A DNA stretch of 64,000 nucleotides, taken from Rheinheimera oceanensis. Its GTDB lineage: Bacteria; Pseudomonadota; Gammaproteobacteria; Enterobacterales; Alteromonadaceae. Both the position numbers and the translations under genes were made by a program. Shown here in pieces: positions 1 to 9,628 of the stretch. Location of the stretch: the NCBI RefSeq assembly GCF_018831085.1, contig NZ_JAGPNM010000006.1:186001-250000 (forward strand). Direction: 5' to 3'. Position 1 is the stretch's first letter. Every line of letters begins with the position of its first letter. Below the pieces are notes generated by a model, which saw only the letters and a list, made by a program, of their open reading frames with translations, made no database searches and had not been told where the DNA came from.

Positions 1-881
1 CAGCAGTGGAGAACTTCAGTCAGTGGCTGGCAGAACAGCCACAAGTGGCGCATGTTAATAGCATCAGTGAAGTGTTTAAACGCCTGAACAAAAATATGCA
101 TGCCGACGACCCGGCTTTTTACCGCATCCCACAAACACAGGACGAAGCCGCACAATATCTGCTGATGTATGAAATGTCGTTGCCCTACGGCCTCGATTTG
201 AATAACCAGCTGAATCTGGATAAAAGTGCCACCCGCCTGACCGCTGCCCTGAGAAATATGGGCAGTAAAGAGATTACCGGTTTTGAACAAAAAGCCCTGC
301 AGTATTTTGCCGGCCAGTTTCCGCAGTATCAGGCCAGCGCAGCCAGTACAGCGCTGATGTTTGCCCATATTGGTGAGCGCAATATGGCGTCGATGCTGCA
401 AACGCTGCCTCTGGCACTGGTACTGATCTCACTGTTGCTGGTATTTAGTCTGCGTTCCTGGCGCATGGGGCTAATCAGCCTGTTACCTAATATTGCCCCC
501 GCAGCTATTGGTTTTGGCATCTGGGGCCTGTATAGCGGTGAGATTAATCTGGGGTTATCAGTGGTTGCAAGCATAAGTCTGGGTATTATTGTTGACGACA
601 CTGTGCATTTTCTGGCCAAGTACCAGCATGCACGCCACGAAGGCCGCAATGCTGAAGCCGCTGTACGCTATGCTTTCAACAGTGTCGGCCGGGCGCTTTG
701 GATCACCACTGCCGTACTGGTAATTGGTTTTAGCGTGTTGATGTTATCCAGTTTCCGGCTTAACTCGGATATGGGGCTGTTAACCGCTATTATTATTTTT
801 ACTGCGCTGGTAATCGACTTTTTATTCCTGCCAGCCTTTTTGCTTAAATTTGATACTAAGGAAAGCCAACATCATGCGTAA
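1..881 (+). CDS. RND superfamily exporter (MMPL-type permease), C-terminal part
   Basis: The reading frame is open at the left edge, so only the last ~292 residues are present. The visible part has a periplasmic segment (to about residue 120) and then five hydrophobic helices, the usual second half of an MMPL/RND permease. The helix 'GIIVDDTVHFLAKYQHARH' carries the paired Asp residues of the proton-relay helix and the loop that follows it. The family moves lipids or hydrophobic solutes from the inner membrane using proton motive force. The stop overlaps the ATG of the LolA-like gene by 8 bases, so the two are probably translated together. That partner points to lipid or lipoprotein handling rather than drug efflux (inference). 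Confidence 0.85.
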   Translation, partial: AVENFSQWLAEQPQVAHVNSISEVFKRLNKNMHADDPAFYRIPQTQDEAAQYLLMYEMSLPYGLDLNNQLNLDKSATRLTAALRNMGSKEITGFEQKALQYFAGQFPQYQASAASTALMFAHIGERNMASMLQTLPLALVLISLLLVFSLRSWRMGLISLLPNIAPAAIGFGIWGLYSGEINLGLSVVASISLGIIVDDTVHFLAKYQHARHEGRNAEAAVRYAFNSVGRALWITTAVLVIGFSVLMLSSFRLNSDMGLLTAIIIFTALVIDFLFLPAFLLKFDTKESQHHA

Positions 882-1668
882 TATTTTGCTAACGCCGCTG
901 CTAATACTGGGCCTGACCGGTGCAGTCTGGATAACGGGTTTTGCAGTAGCCGACGAAACCAAAGGTCTGGCTATTGCCCAGGAGCGCAAAGCGCGCGATG
1001 CAGGTTGGGGTGACAGTGAAAGCCGCACCACTATGGTATTGCGTAATGCCAAAGGGGATGAAAGCCAGCGGGAAATCCGCACTGCCGCACTGGAAGTGCA
1101 GGGCGATGGCGATAAGGGGCTGACCATTTTTGATGAACCGCGGGATGTACGTGGAACCGCCTTTTTAAACCACTCGCACCCGACAGCAGAAGATGATCAG
1201 TGGCTGTATCTGCCCGCCGTAAAACGGGTGAAACGTATCGCATCACGCAATAAATCAGGGCCTTTCATGGGCAGTGAATTTGCCTACGAAGATTTAAGCT
1301 CGTTTGAAATAGAAAAATACCGTTTTAGCTACCTGCGTGATGAAAGCTGCAATGACCAGCTCTGCTTTGTACTGGAGCAAGTGCCTGCTGACGAGTTTTC
1401 CGGCTATAGCAAAACAGTGGTCTGGGTAGATCAGCAGCATTACCGTTTACATAAGGCCGAATATTACGACCGCAAAAATACGCTGTTAAAAACGCTGACA
1501 TTGCACGACTATCAGTTGTATCTGGATAAATACTGGCGACCACATAAGCTCAGTATGGTGAATCACCAGACCGGAAAAAGTACCGATCTGTTAATTCATC
1601 AGATCAGTTTTAACACTGGCCGCACTACGGCAGACTTTGACACCAATGCACTGCAACGGGTGCGCTAG
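874..1668 (+). CDS. Outer-membrane lipoprotein-sorting (LolA-like) protein
   Basis: 264 residues from the ATG at 874, chosen over an upstream TTG at 850 because AAGGAAA lies just before it and a signal peptide (residues 1-~24, hydrophobic LLTPLLILGLTGAVW) follows at once. The mature protein is rich in the strands and the 'DDQWLYLPAVKRVKRI' / 'GPFMGSEFAYEDL' phrases typical of the periplasmic LolA-like domain found next to RND permeases. It probably carries a lipophilic substrate across the periplasm for the exporter upstream. No lipobox is seen, so it should be soluble. The following gene starts 18 bases later on the same strand. Confidence 0.8.
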   Translation: MRNILLTPLLILGLTGAVWITGFAVADETKGLAIAQERKARDAGWGDSESRTTMVLRNAKGDESQREIRTAALEVQGDGDKGLTIFDEPRDVRGTAFLNHSHPTAEDDQWLYLPAVKRVKRIASRNKSGPFMGSEFAYEDLSSFEIEKYRFSYLRDESCNDQLCFVLEQVPADEFSGYSKTVVWVDQQHYRLHKAEYYDRKNTLLKTLTLHDYQLYLDKYWRPHKLSMVNHQTGKSTDLLIHQISFNTGRTTADFDTNALQRVR

Positions 1669-1686
1669 CACAAGGATACTTTAGCG

Positions 1687-3327
1687 ATGCATCAGCTGAT
1701 TTCTGCTCTGGTATTCTGTACTGCGCTGGCTCAGGCACAGCCGCAGCAACTGCCTCCGGTACAGCCGGCAGATACCTTATGGAAACTGGCAACCGCAGCC
1801 CGGCCAGACGAACAGGTGGCGATGGTACAGGTGGTTTATGCACTGTGGCAGGCTAATCCGCAGGCCTTTCGCGCCAACAATATCAACGCTCTGCAGCGCG
1901 GCGCTGTATTAAAGGTGCCGCAACGCGCGCAAATGCTGGCCACGCCGGTATCGCAGGCCCGGCAATGGTATTATCAGGCCATTGCCGATAAGCCGCTTGG
2001 TGTGGTTACGCCAGTACAGTATATCAATGTTGCTGCAGCGCCAGTGGCAGAAAACCCCAGTTACGCTATCAGTACCACCAGTACTACCGACACAGAACTG
2101 GCCACCTCAGCGGCACAGCTTAGTGGCGCAGCAATATTACAGCGCCGGGCAATTGCCACTGCACAACCCGAACCCGGCCCGGAGGTTACACCGAACAGCT
2201 GGCAGCAAAACCTTAGCAGTGATTACAGTCTGACTTTGCAGCAACGCTATTACCCACAGCAGGGAGAGCAAGGCCAGGCCAAAGCACACAGTAGTGTGGC
2301 CGTCAGCGCCGAGTGGGTTTGGCAAAGTGATAACCGTGCTCACCAGGTAGCCCTTGAGCCTTTTTTGCGGCTGGATCAGCGTGATAGTAAGCGCAACCTG
2401 GCCGATCTGCGCCAGGCTTACTGGCAGTATGCCGGCACAGGCTTCGATATTAAAGCCGGTGTTGACATCGTGTTTTGGGGCGTGACGGAATCGCAGCACC
2501 TGGTAGATGTTATTAACCAAACCGATCTCGTTGCCAGTGTTGACGGCGAAACCAAGTTGGGTCAGCCGATGTTAAACTGGAACCTGTATGGCAACGGTGG
2601 TACTTTTTCGCTGTATCTGCTGCCTTATTTTCGCGAGCGTACCCTGCCTGGCCCTGATGGCCGTTTAAGGCCGCCGCTGCCTATCGACAGCGATAATCCG
2701 TTTTATGAGTCAGCACAGGGTGAACAAAACCTCGACTTCGCCTTACGCTGGAGCCGGCAGTTTGGCGCACTGGATTTAGGCCTGAGTTATTTTGAAGGCA
2801 ATAATCGGGAGCCGCAGCTACAGCTAACCTCAGCTGGCAGCCTGCAGCCGGTGTATCTGCAGATGCAGCAACTGGGGCTGGACAGCCAGTGGCTTAGCGG
2901 TAGCTGGGCCTGGAAATTAGAAAGCATTTATCGCAAAACCCGGCAGCAAGACTTTATAGCCAGCACGGCCGGCTTTGAATATACCCAGGTCGGTGTATTC
3001 GGTAGTAGCTGGGATGTGGGTTGGATCGCCGAATACCAGTTCGACAGCCGCGACCGGCAGGCGCCGGTACCAGGACAGAATGATGTGTTTATCGGTGGCC
3101 GTATTGTGGCCAATGATGAGGCAGGCAGCGAAATTCTGCTGGGGATGATGCAGGATTTGCAGAACAGCAACAGCCGCAGCGGCAAGGTCGAAGCCTCTAT
3201 GCGTTTGTCTAACAGCCTGCGCTTAAGACTGGATGCCTGGTTCTTTAAAAGCCAGCTGACATCAGATCCACTGTACTTTATCCGCCGTGACGACTATCTG
3301 CAGCTGAGCCTGGATTTTTACTTCTGA
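1687..3327 (+). CDS. Outer-membrane beta-barrel protein with N-terminal FimV/LysM-like domain
   Basis: 546 residues. A short signal peptide (cleavage near residue 18) is followed by a FimV-type LysM segment: 'PADTLWKLATAARPD' then 'ALWQANPQAFRANNINALQ' and 'GAVLKVP' (about residues 26-78). From about residue 170 the sequence alternates polar and aromatic residues like a barrel and ends in Phe (LDFYF), the usual last residue of an outer-membrane barrel. It is third after the RND permease and LolA-like genes, so it is plausibly the outer-membrane exit or receiving protein of that system, anchored to peptidoglycan by the LysM part (inference). I do not know a characterised homologue. Confidence 0.7.
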   Translation: MHQLISALVFCTALAQAQPQQLPPVQPADTLWKLATAARPDEQVAMVQVVYALWQANPQAFRANNINALQRGAVLKVPQRAQMLATPVSQARQWYYQAIADKPLGVVTPVQYINVAAAPVAENPSYAISTTSTTDTELATSAAQLSGAAILQRRAIATAQPEPGPEVTPNSWQQNLSSDYSLTLQQRYYPQQGEQGQAKAHSSVAVSAEWVWQSDNRAHQVALEPFLRLDQRDSKRNLADLRQAYWQYAGTGFDIKAGVDIVFWGVTESQHLVDVINQTDLVASVDGETKLGQPMLNWNLYGNGGTFSLYLLPYFRERTLPGPDGRLRPPLPIDSDNPFYESAQGEQNLDFALRWSRQFGALDLGLSYFEGNNREPQLQLTSAGSLQPVYLQMQQLGLDSQWLSGSWAWKLESIYRKTRQQDFIASTAGFEYTQVGVFGSSWDVGWIAEYQFDSRDRQAPVPGQNDVFIGGRIVANDEAGSEILLGMMQDLQNSNSRSGKVEASMRLSNSLRLRLDAWFFKSQLTSDPLYFIRRDDYLQLSLDFYF

Positions 3328-3331
3328 CGCC

Positions 3332-3898
3332 TCAGCTAAGCGGCGTTTCTGCCGGCTCTGCCGCTGGCGTTTCCAGAATTAACTTCAGGTTTTCCAGGCC
3401 CTGCTGCAAATCTGCCGCTATCATCGCTTCAACATCCATAAACAGCAGCATCAGGTTCATTGGATAGGGCATATGGCCGGCAAAACCCCATATCACCCGG
3501 GTTTGTTCTGCGCTAACGGCTTCTGTTTGCATGTAAGCTGGCGACACCGCAGCATAAGGCTGATAAAAACGCAGCTCGTAATCTATCCGCGAACCTTCCA
3601 CTATGGCCTTTATTTCCTGCTCGCCGGTGCCAACATCTGGATTTTCACTATGCCAGCCCGAAACAAAACCTACAGTGCCGTCAACACCGCGATCGGTTTT
3701 TTGCATATTCGGGTCCTGTGCGGCCCATACACTAAAGTTGTCCTGATTAGTTAAAAAACGAATGTAATCAAATACTACTGTCACCGGTTGTTGAATAACC
3801 ACCTGAGTTTCTACTTTATAATCCTGCTTTACAAATAGTGCCGCCACCAGTGGTATTGCCAGCAACACAACTATAGCGAGCAGTAGTTTCTTAATCAT
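3332..3898 (-). CDS. SRPBCC-fold (polyketide cyclase-like) membrane-anchored protein
   Basis: 188 residues with one N-terminal membrane helix (IKKLLLAIVVLLAIPLVAAL) and then a START/SRPBCC-like domain. The opening 'VVIQQPVTVVFDYIRFLTNQDNFSVWA' and later 'RVIWGFAGHMPYPMNL' are typical of the ligand-cavity fold of polyketide cyclase/dehydrase-like proteins. The ligand is unknown. It converges on the barrel gene with 4 bases between the stops, so it is a separate transcription unit. Confidence 0.75.
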   Translation of the reverse strand: MIKKLLLAIVVLLAIPLVAALFVKQDYKVETQVVIQQPVTVVFDYIRFLTNQDNFSVWAAQDPNMQKTDRGVDGTVGFVSGWHSENPDVGTGEQEIKAIVEGSRIDYELRFYQPYAAVSPAYMQTEAVSAEQTRVIWGFAGHMPYPMNLMLLFMDVEAMIAADLQQGLENLKLILETPAAEPAETPLS

Positions 3899-4102
3899 TA
3901 TTGTTACCCCTGTAGTGATTTTGCGGTGTTAGCAAGGTTAACTTGCTCCGGGCCGCAATAAACATAGCTGGCTTTTTGTTAACACTCCAGTGGCGGTTTA
4001 CCGAGCTAAATCTGCACAAATTTATTTTATTTCACGCTATCGCATTTGGCTTGGGGCAAAACTGCGGTAGCATTACGCCTTTGTGTTTAACATTCAGGCG
4101 TT

Positions 4103-7100
4103 ATGACAACCGATACTGCGTTCCCACTTAGCCAGCAACAGCTGGAACACTGGTTTGATGCCGTGACCTTTCACCGGGCTCAGGCGTATTTGCAAGCCGG
4201 TAAAGTGGTCAAGCTGGAGTACAACAGCGACTTATCTGAAATCAGCGCCCAGGTGTGGGGCGCCGCTTTTACGCCGTACCGGCAATTTATCAGCCTGAAA
4301 CACAACAGCAGCGGCTGGCAATTGCAAAACCGCTGCACCTGCCCGGTAGGCGCTAACTGCAAGCATGTGCTGGCCGTATTGTTGCGGCTGCAACGCGATT
4401 ACCAGCAACACAAGCTGCAACTGGAGCAACAACCGGTACGCCAGCTCAACCAGTGGTTTGAACAGGTAGAACAATCACTTGCCCCGGCGCAGGATGAAAA
4501 AGATGTGGTGCTGTATCTGTTGTCTTATGGCCAGGCCGGGCTGCAACTTAGCCCACGCCGGGTGCGCGAAAGCAAAAAAGGCGGTTATACCAAAGGCGTT
4601 GCCATTGGCAAATACGATTTAGTTACCCCCGGCATACCGCACTGGATTGATGAGCAGGATTACCGCCTGCTAAGTTATTTCCGTGCCCAAAGCCTGCGCG
4701 ACTTACCACTGCTGGAAGGTGACTGGGGTTATCAGTTGCTGCAACAATTACTGGGCAGTGGCCGCTGCTTTTTTTCTGAAGCACGCTACCCGGTGCAGCA
4801 AGGGCCGAAACGGGCGCTGGCCTTTACCTGGCAGGATACCGCCGCAGGCCAGCAACTGAGCTGGCAACTGGACGACGATGACCGCGACTTCGAACTGGTA
4901 TACACCGATCCGCCCTGTTACCTGGACACCAGTTACTACCAGATAGGCGAACTGGACACCGCTCTTAGCAGTGCGCAGTTAAAGCTGTTAAACAAAATGC
5001 CGCCGATACCGCAGCAAGCTCTGGCGCCCAGCATCAGCCGCCTGCAACAACTGTTTAACCAAACCAGCCTGCCCCTGCCGAACGCCGCCGGGTTAAAGCA
5101 AATCAGCAGCACGCCACGGCCGGTATTACAGTTAAAAATGCTGCCACATAAAGCAAAAGGCCGCAATGAGCCTACAGCTGTGCTGCAGTTTCAGTATGCC
5201 AGCTACCTGTTGCCGCTTAATCTGACTCAGGCACAAACTGAGCTGGTACAGGACAACACCACCGTTTTTATCAAACGGCACCGGGCAACAGAAACCAACG
5301 CGCTGGAACAGTTGTTACAGCTTGAACTACTGCAACTACCGGCATTGCCGCCACCTTACAGCGACCAAAGTGCGTTTGGTGTCGGCGAAGGACCAGACAA
5401 CCCGCTGTTGTGGCAACCCCTGCTGGACGCCCTGCCACAGCTGGAGCAGCAAGGCTGGCATATTGCCCGTGATGACAATTTTAACCTGGATATTTTAAAC
5501 GACGCGCCCTACCTGCAAGTGCAGGACAATGCCGTAGGTGGTTTTGCTTTAGCCATACAGGTTGATATCGACGGCACCCAGGTGCCGCTGCTGCCGCTAA
5601 TCAGCCAGTGGCTGCGCCAGCATGGCCTGCCCGGTGCAGATAAACCCATCTGGTTGTCATTGCCGCAAGGTAAGCTGGCGTTACCGCTGGCGCTGATCCA
5701 GCCGTTTATCGACACTATTATTGAACTGCTAAACCCGAATAAACCGCAGTTCAGCCTGGATTTACCGGCATTTAAAGCGGCGTTATTACCGCCGGAAACC
5801 GCGAAGGACATTCAGTTTTTAAACGCCCAGCGTGTACAGCGTTTAAGTAACCTGCTGCATAATTTTAATGGCATTACCCCGTGCGACGTGCCGCAGGGCC
5901 TGCAAGCATCACTGCGTGATTACCAGTTACAGGGCTTAAGCTGGCTGAGCTTTTTACGCGAGTTTGGCTTAGGCGGCGTACTGGCCGACGATATGGGTCT
6001 GGGTAAAACATTGCAAACCCTAAGCTTGTTACTGCTACAAAAACAGCACGGCGAGTTACAACACCCGGCGCTGATTATCTGCCCTACCAGTGTCTTGGGT
6101 AACTGGCTGGCTGAAGCCGGGCGGTTTACACCGCAACTGCGGGTATTGCAAATTCATGGCAATAAGCGCCAGCCACTGTTTAATGAACTGAGCAATTACG
6201 ATCTGATCGTAACCAGCTATCCGCTGGTGGTGCGTGATCATAAGTATTATCAGAACCAGCCGCTTAGCGCTGTTATTCTGGATGAAGCCCAGCATATTAA
6301 AAATGCCGGCAGCCTGGCGGCCAAAGCGGTGCGCTTATTAAAAGCCGATTTTAAACTGGCGTTGTCTGGCACCCCGCTGGAAAACCACTTAGGCGAGTTA
6401 AAATCGATTTTTGATTTTGTGCTGCCCGGCCTGCTGGGTAACGACACTCACTTTAACCAGGTATACCGCAAACCGATAGAAAAACACGGTGATGCCGAGC
6501 GCGCCCATGCGTTAAAAGCCCGTATTGCGCCCTTTATGCTACGCCGCACCAAGGCCCAGGTAGCCAGCGAGTTGCCAGACAAAACCGAAATAGTGCAACT
6601 GCTGGAACTGGAAAGCGACCAGCGCAACCTGTATGAAAGTATCCGCCTGGTAATGGAAACCAAAGTGCGTGAACTCTTTGTGCAAAAAGGCGTGGCTGCC
6701 AGCCAGATCCAGTTTTTAGATGCCTTGTTAAAGCTGCGCCAGGCTTGCTGTGATGCCCGGCTGGTACCGGTTGAACATGCCCGCTCAGTGCAAACCAATG
6801 CCAAGTTACAGTGGCTACGCGACACCCTGCCGGAAATGCTGGAAGAGGGCCGCAATATTCTGCTGTTCAGCCAGTTTGCCAGCATGCTGACACTGATAGA
6901 AGATGAGCTAAACGCCCTGGGCATCAGCTACAGCAAACTCACCGGCCAGACCAAGCACCGCCAGCAGCAGATTAATGCCTTTCAAAGTGGTGAAACCCGG
7001 GTATTTTTAATCAGTTTAAAAGCCGGTGGTACCGGTTTAAACCTTACCGCTGCCGATACCGTTATTCACTACGACCCCTGGTGGAACCCGGCCGCAGAAG

Positions 7101-7306
7101 CCCAGGCTACCGATCGCGCCCACCGCATCGGCCAGAAAAAAGCCGTGTTTGTTTATAAGCTGATCGCCAGTAATACCGTAGAGCAAAAAGTACAGCTGCT
7201 GCAGCAGCACAAACGCCAGCTGGCCGACCAGCTGTTTGCCGGTGGCCAGGGCCAGCCATGGCAAGGCAAGGCCGAAGACTTACTGGCGTTATTCAGTGCT
7301 GACTAA
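4103..7306 (+). CDS. SNF2-family helicase with SWIM zinc finger
   Basis: 1067 residues. An N-terminal SWIM finger has Cys78, Cys80, Cys86 and His88 (CTCPVGANCKH). A long middle region leads to the SNF2 ATPase: motif I DDMGLGKT near residue 630, motif II LDEAQHI near 725, 'LSGTPLENHLGELKSIFDF', and the helicase C-terminal lobe ending in motif VI 'ATDRAHRIGQ'. Such proteins are double-stranded DNA translocases that remodel nucleoprotein. The SWIM finger probably binds DNA or protein. It is a lone gene with a weak Shine-Dalgarno (CAGGCG). No nuclease or methylase partner that would suggest a defence island lies beside it. Confidence 0.9.
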   Translation: MTTDTAFPLSQQQLEHWFDAVTFHRAQAYLQAGKVVKLEYNSDLSEISAQVWGAAFTPYRQFISLKHNSSGWQLQNRCTCPVGANCKHVLAVLLRLQRDYQQHKLQLEQQPVRQLNQWFEQVEQSLAPAQDEKDVVLYLLSYGQAGLQLSPRRVRESKKGGYTKGVAIGKYDLVTPGIPHWIDEQDYRLLSYFRAQSLRDLPLLEGDWGYQLLQQLLGSGRCFFSEARYPVQQGPKRALAFTWQDTAAGQQLSWQLDDDDRDFELVYTDPPCYLDTSYYQIGELDTALSSAQLKLLNKMPPIPQQALAPSISRLQQLFNQTSLPLPNAAGLKQISSTPRPVLQLKMLPHKAKGRNEPTAVLQFQYASYLLPLNLTQAQTELVQDNTTVFIKRHRATETNALEQLLQLELLQLPALPPPYSDQSAFGVGEGPDNPLLWQPLLDALPQLEQQGWHIARDDNFNLDILNDAPYLQVQDNAVGGFALAIQVDIDGTQVPLLPLISQWLRQHGLPGADKPIWLSLPQGKLALPLALIQPFIDTIIELLNPNKPQFSLDLPAFKAALLPPETAKDIQFLNAQRVQRLSNLLHNFNGITPCDVPQGLQASLRDYQLQGLSWLSFLREFGLGGVLADDMGLGKTLQTLSLLLLQKQHGELQHPALIICPTSVLGNWLAEAGRFTPQLRVLQIHGNKRQPLFNELSNYDLIVTSYPLVVRDHKYYQNQPLSAVILDEAQHIKNAGSLAAKAVRLLKADFKLALSGTPLENHLGELKSIFDFVLPGLLGNDTHFNQVYRKPIEKHGDAERAHALKARIAPFMLRRTKAQVASELPDKTEIVQLLELESDQRNLYESIRLVMETKVRELFVQKGVAASQIQFLDALLKLRQACCDARLVPVEHARSVQTNAKLQWLRDTLPEMLEEGRNILLFSQFASMLTLIEDELNALGISYSKLTGQTKHRQQQINAFQSGETRVFLISLKAGGTGLNLTAADTVIHYDPWWNPAAEAQATDRAHRIGQKKAVFVYKLIASNTVEQKVQLLQQHKRQLADQLFAGGQGQPWQGKAEDLLALFSAD

Positions 7307-7317
7307 GCACAAACTAC

Positions 7318-8742
7318 TTAGTCGGCGTACCACATTCTGGCCTGGCGCGCCGGAATGCTAAAGTTGTAACTGCCGCCATTGATATACACCAGATTGCCGC
7401 CGCTTAGCACATCGCGGTAATTACGGTACCAATAAAAGCGGCCGTTAGTGTTAATGTTAAAGCTCTGGTTACTGCCACATTTATTAATGCCTACCACGCC
7501 TTCCTGGCCGCGGCGGAACAAAATGGCGCAATCATTCCAGGCCAGCATTTCCATGCCCTGCCCTTGCATGCGGTTATGGAAATTCAGCATTTTGCCAATA
7601 TGATCGGCTTTATAAGCATTGACCCAACGGTTGTTATCAGTGCCGGTGCTGTCACTGAATATCAGCGGTTTACCGCCATCACGGCCCATAATGTAGGCAT
7701 AGGCCAGATACTCGTCGGTAGCATCCATAATCAGATAACGAAAACCATCATTGGTTGGAATATCATGCGTAATAGTAAAGGTAACTGCCCGGCTGTTTTG
7801 CAGCGCCTGGCCGTTAGACAACGGATTAACCAGTTGGCTTAAACTACCGCCAAAACTAAAGGCACTGCGAATAGCGCTAAACAACGGAAAATCGTAGGCT
7901 TTATGATCGGTATAGGCCAGGTAAGGCGATAAGAAGCTATCGTATTCATTATTACCGGCACCACCACTGGTAATAATTTCACCAAACACGTACATGCCGT
8001 TTTTAATGCTGCTGGTGAAAATTTCATTAATATGCCAAATGGTCATATGCTTGGCCGCATCAACCCTAAAGCCTTTTACACCTAAGTCTTTCAATGCGGT
8101 TAAGTAATTACGCTGTTGCTGCACCACCCAACTGTTGGGGTTGAGATCCGGCAAACCGGCATCACCCGCGCCACCGCACAGCCGCCAGTTTTGCACCTGC
8201 CATACATCGTTATAATTGCTGATACAGTTGGCCGGGTTAAAATCGCTGGCACTAAACAAGCCCTGGGTTAAATTGCCAAACAGGCGCTGATTATTCCAGT
8301 AACTGCTGTTGCTGCCATAGCTATTTACTGCAGCCTGGCCGGGAAAGTCAGTTGCACCGTTACGCTCATTCGCCATATGGTTTAATACGATATCGGCGTA
8401 TACATCAACTTTACGCGCCGGGTTGGTGTCGTTCAGGGCATTGATCATATTTACAAACGATTGTTTGTTACCTTTGCAATGATCAATTACGCGGATATCC
8501 TGCGGCTGATAACGCTGCCACCAGGCACAATTGCCCGCGTTCGATTTTAACGGCGGTGCTACCAATACCGCTTTGTAGCCCAGATTTTTAATTTCAGTCG
8601 CTTTAGCGGCGACTTCATCATAGTGCCAGTCAAAGGCATGCAAAATAGCATCGGCAACAGCGGCCGATGAAAACACACCTGAACTAACAACTAATGCCAG
8701 CCACAACAGCTGACGCTTTAGCATGGTACTGATTACTTGCAT
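7318..8742 (-). CDS. Secreted alpha-amylase (GH13)
   Basis: 474 residues. A signal peptide (to about residue 31, SSAAVADA) precedes a GH13 barrel. The four conserved regions are visible: DIVLNH (117-122), GFRVDAAKH with nucleophile Asp228, GEII with acid/base Glu255, and TITHD with Asp327. The length fits a catalytic domain plus a small C-terminal beta domain and no starch-binding module. It should hydrolyse starch or glycogen outside the cell. The start at 8742 is supported by AAAGGATAG upstream. A second ATG six codons later is possible. Confidence 0.93.
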   Translation of the reverse strand: MQVISTMLKRQLLWLALVVSSGVFSSAAVADAILHAFDWHYDEVAAKATEIKNLGYKAVLVAPPLKSNAGNCAWWQRYQPQDIRVIDHCKGNKQSFVNMINALNDTNPARKVDVYADIVLNHMANERNGATDFPGQAAVNSYGSNSSYWNNQRLFGNLTQGLFSASDFNPANCISNYNDVWQVQNWRLCGGAGDAGLPDLNPNSWVVQQQRNYLTALKDLGVKGFRVDAAKHMTIWHINEIFTSSIKNGMYVFGEIITSGGAGNNEYDSFLSPYLAYTDHKAYDFPLFSAIRSAFSFGGSLSQLVNPLSNGQALQNSRAVTFTITHDIPTNDGFRYLIMDATDEYLAYAYIMGRDGGKPLIFSDSTGTDNNRWVNAYKADHIGKMLNFHNRMQGQGMEMLAWNDCAILFRRGQEGVVGINKCGSNQSFNINTNGRFYWYRNYRDVLSGGNLVYINGGSYNFSIPARQARMWYAD

Positions 8743-9011
8743 TGGTCTATCCTTTATTTTTCATTGGTTTATGCAAGTCATCCGTGAGTGGGCAGCAGTG
8801 CGGTCCCCGCCGCACCACTAAGTGTTATTGACAGCAAGCTCCGTTAACACACCGCAAGCCTACGCCTTTAGCTACAAAATTTATTGCCTATATACGCCAA
8901 TTTCACAACTTAGCTACATTGGGAACAAAGTGTCTCATTGACCCGCTGCCATACCGGATTTAGGCTTAGCAATACCTGACCCAACAGCGGACACACGCAG
9001 GCAGAATAACA
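8743..9011. other. Intergenic region between divergent amylase and DUF962 genes
   Basis: About 270 bases with no ORF that I would call. It must hold both divergent promoters. I see AT-rich stretches (8870-8930) but no operator palindrome strong enough to name a regulator. Confidence 0.4.
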
Positions 9012-9512
9012 ATGAAAACCCTGACCGAACATTTAAGCCAGTATGCGCTGTACCACCGCGACGAGCGCAATATTCTTACCCACTACGCCGGCATACCGTT
9101 AATAGTGGTGGCAGTATTTGCCCTGCTGTACTGGCCGTTATTTACGCTGGCAGGCATGGTAATTACACCGGCATTATTGCTGTTTATTGGCAGTATGGCG
9201 TTTTACCTGCGGCTGGACTTACGCTTTGGCCTGGTTATGTTTGTTTTTAGCGGTATTAGCCTGCTGCTGGCAGCAAAACTGGCCGCCTTACCCTTCGGGC
9301 TTTGGCTTGGCAGTTCAATCGCCATTTTTGTTGTTGGTTGGGTGTTGCAGTTTATTGGCCATTATTACGAAGGCAAAAAACCGGCCTTTATCGATGACTT
9401 AACAGGCTTACTGATTGGCCCGTTATTTATTATGGCCGAACTGGGTTTTAAACTTGGCCTGCGTAAACCGCTGCAGCACAATATTGAGCAAATTGCCGGT
9501 AAAACGCATTAA
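9012..9512 (+). CDS. DUF962 / Mpo1-like membrane protein
   Basis: 166 residues with about four hydrophobic helices. The N-terminal 'YHRDERNILTHYAGIP' and the later 'LQFIGHYYEGKKPAFIDDL' hold the conserved His residues of the Mpo1/DUF962 family. The yeast founding member is an iron-dependent dioxygenase of 2-hydroxy fatty acids. Whether the bacterial protein does the same is not known from sequence. Single gene. Confidence 0.8.
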   Translation: MKTLTEHLSQYALYHRDERNILTHYAGIPLIVVAVFALLYWPLFTLAGMVITPALLLFIGSMAFYLRLDLRFGLVMFVFSGISLLLAAKLAALPFGLWLGSSIAIFVVGWVLQFIGHYYEGKKPAFIDDLTGLLIGPLFIMAELGFKLGLRKPLQHNIEQIAGKTH

Positions 9513-9628
9513 GTCAGTTGCTGTTCAGCATGGCTGATTAAGCTGAGCGGCGAAAATAAATGATCGTAGCAGGGCGAGCTCTGCGATAGCAGCTGCATGG
9601 CTGTTCTCACTGAAGTAAGTGGTAGTGA

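Noticed and set aside
4103..7306. Is the SNF2/SWIM helicase part of a defence system?
   Set aside because: No nuclease, methylase or other partner gene lies beside it; it is a common lone housekeeping gene in gammaproteobacteria.
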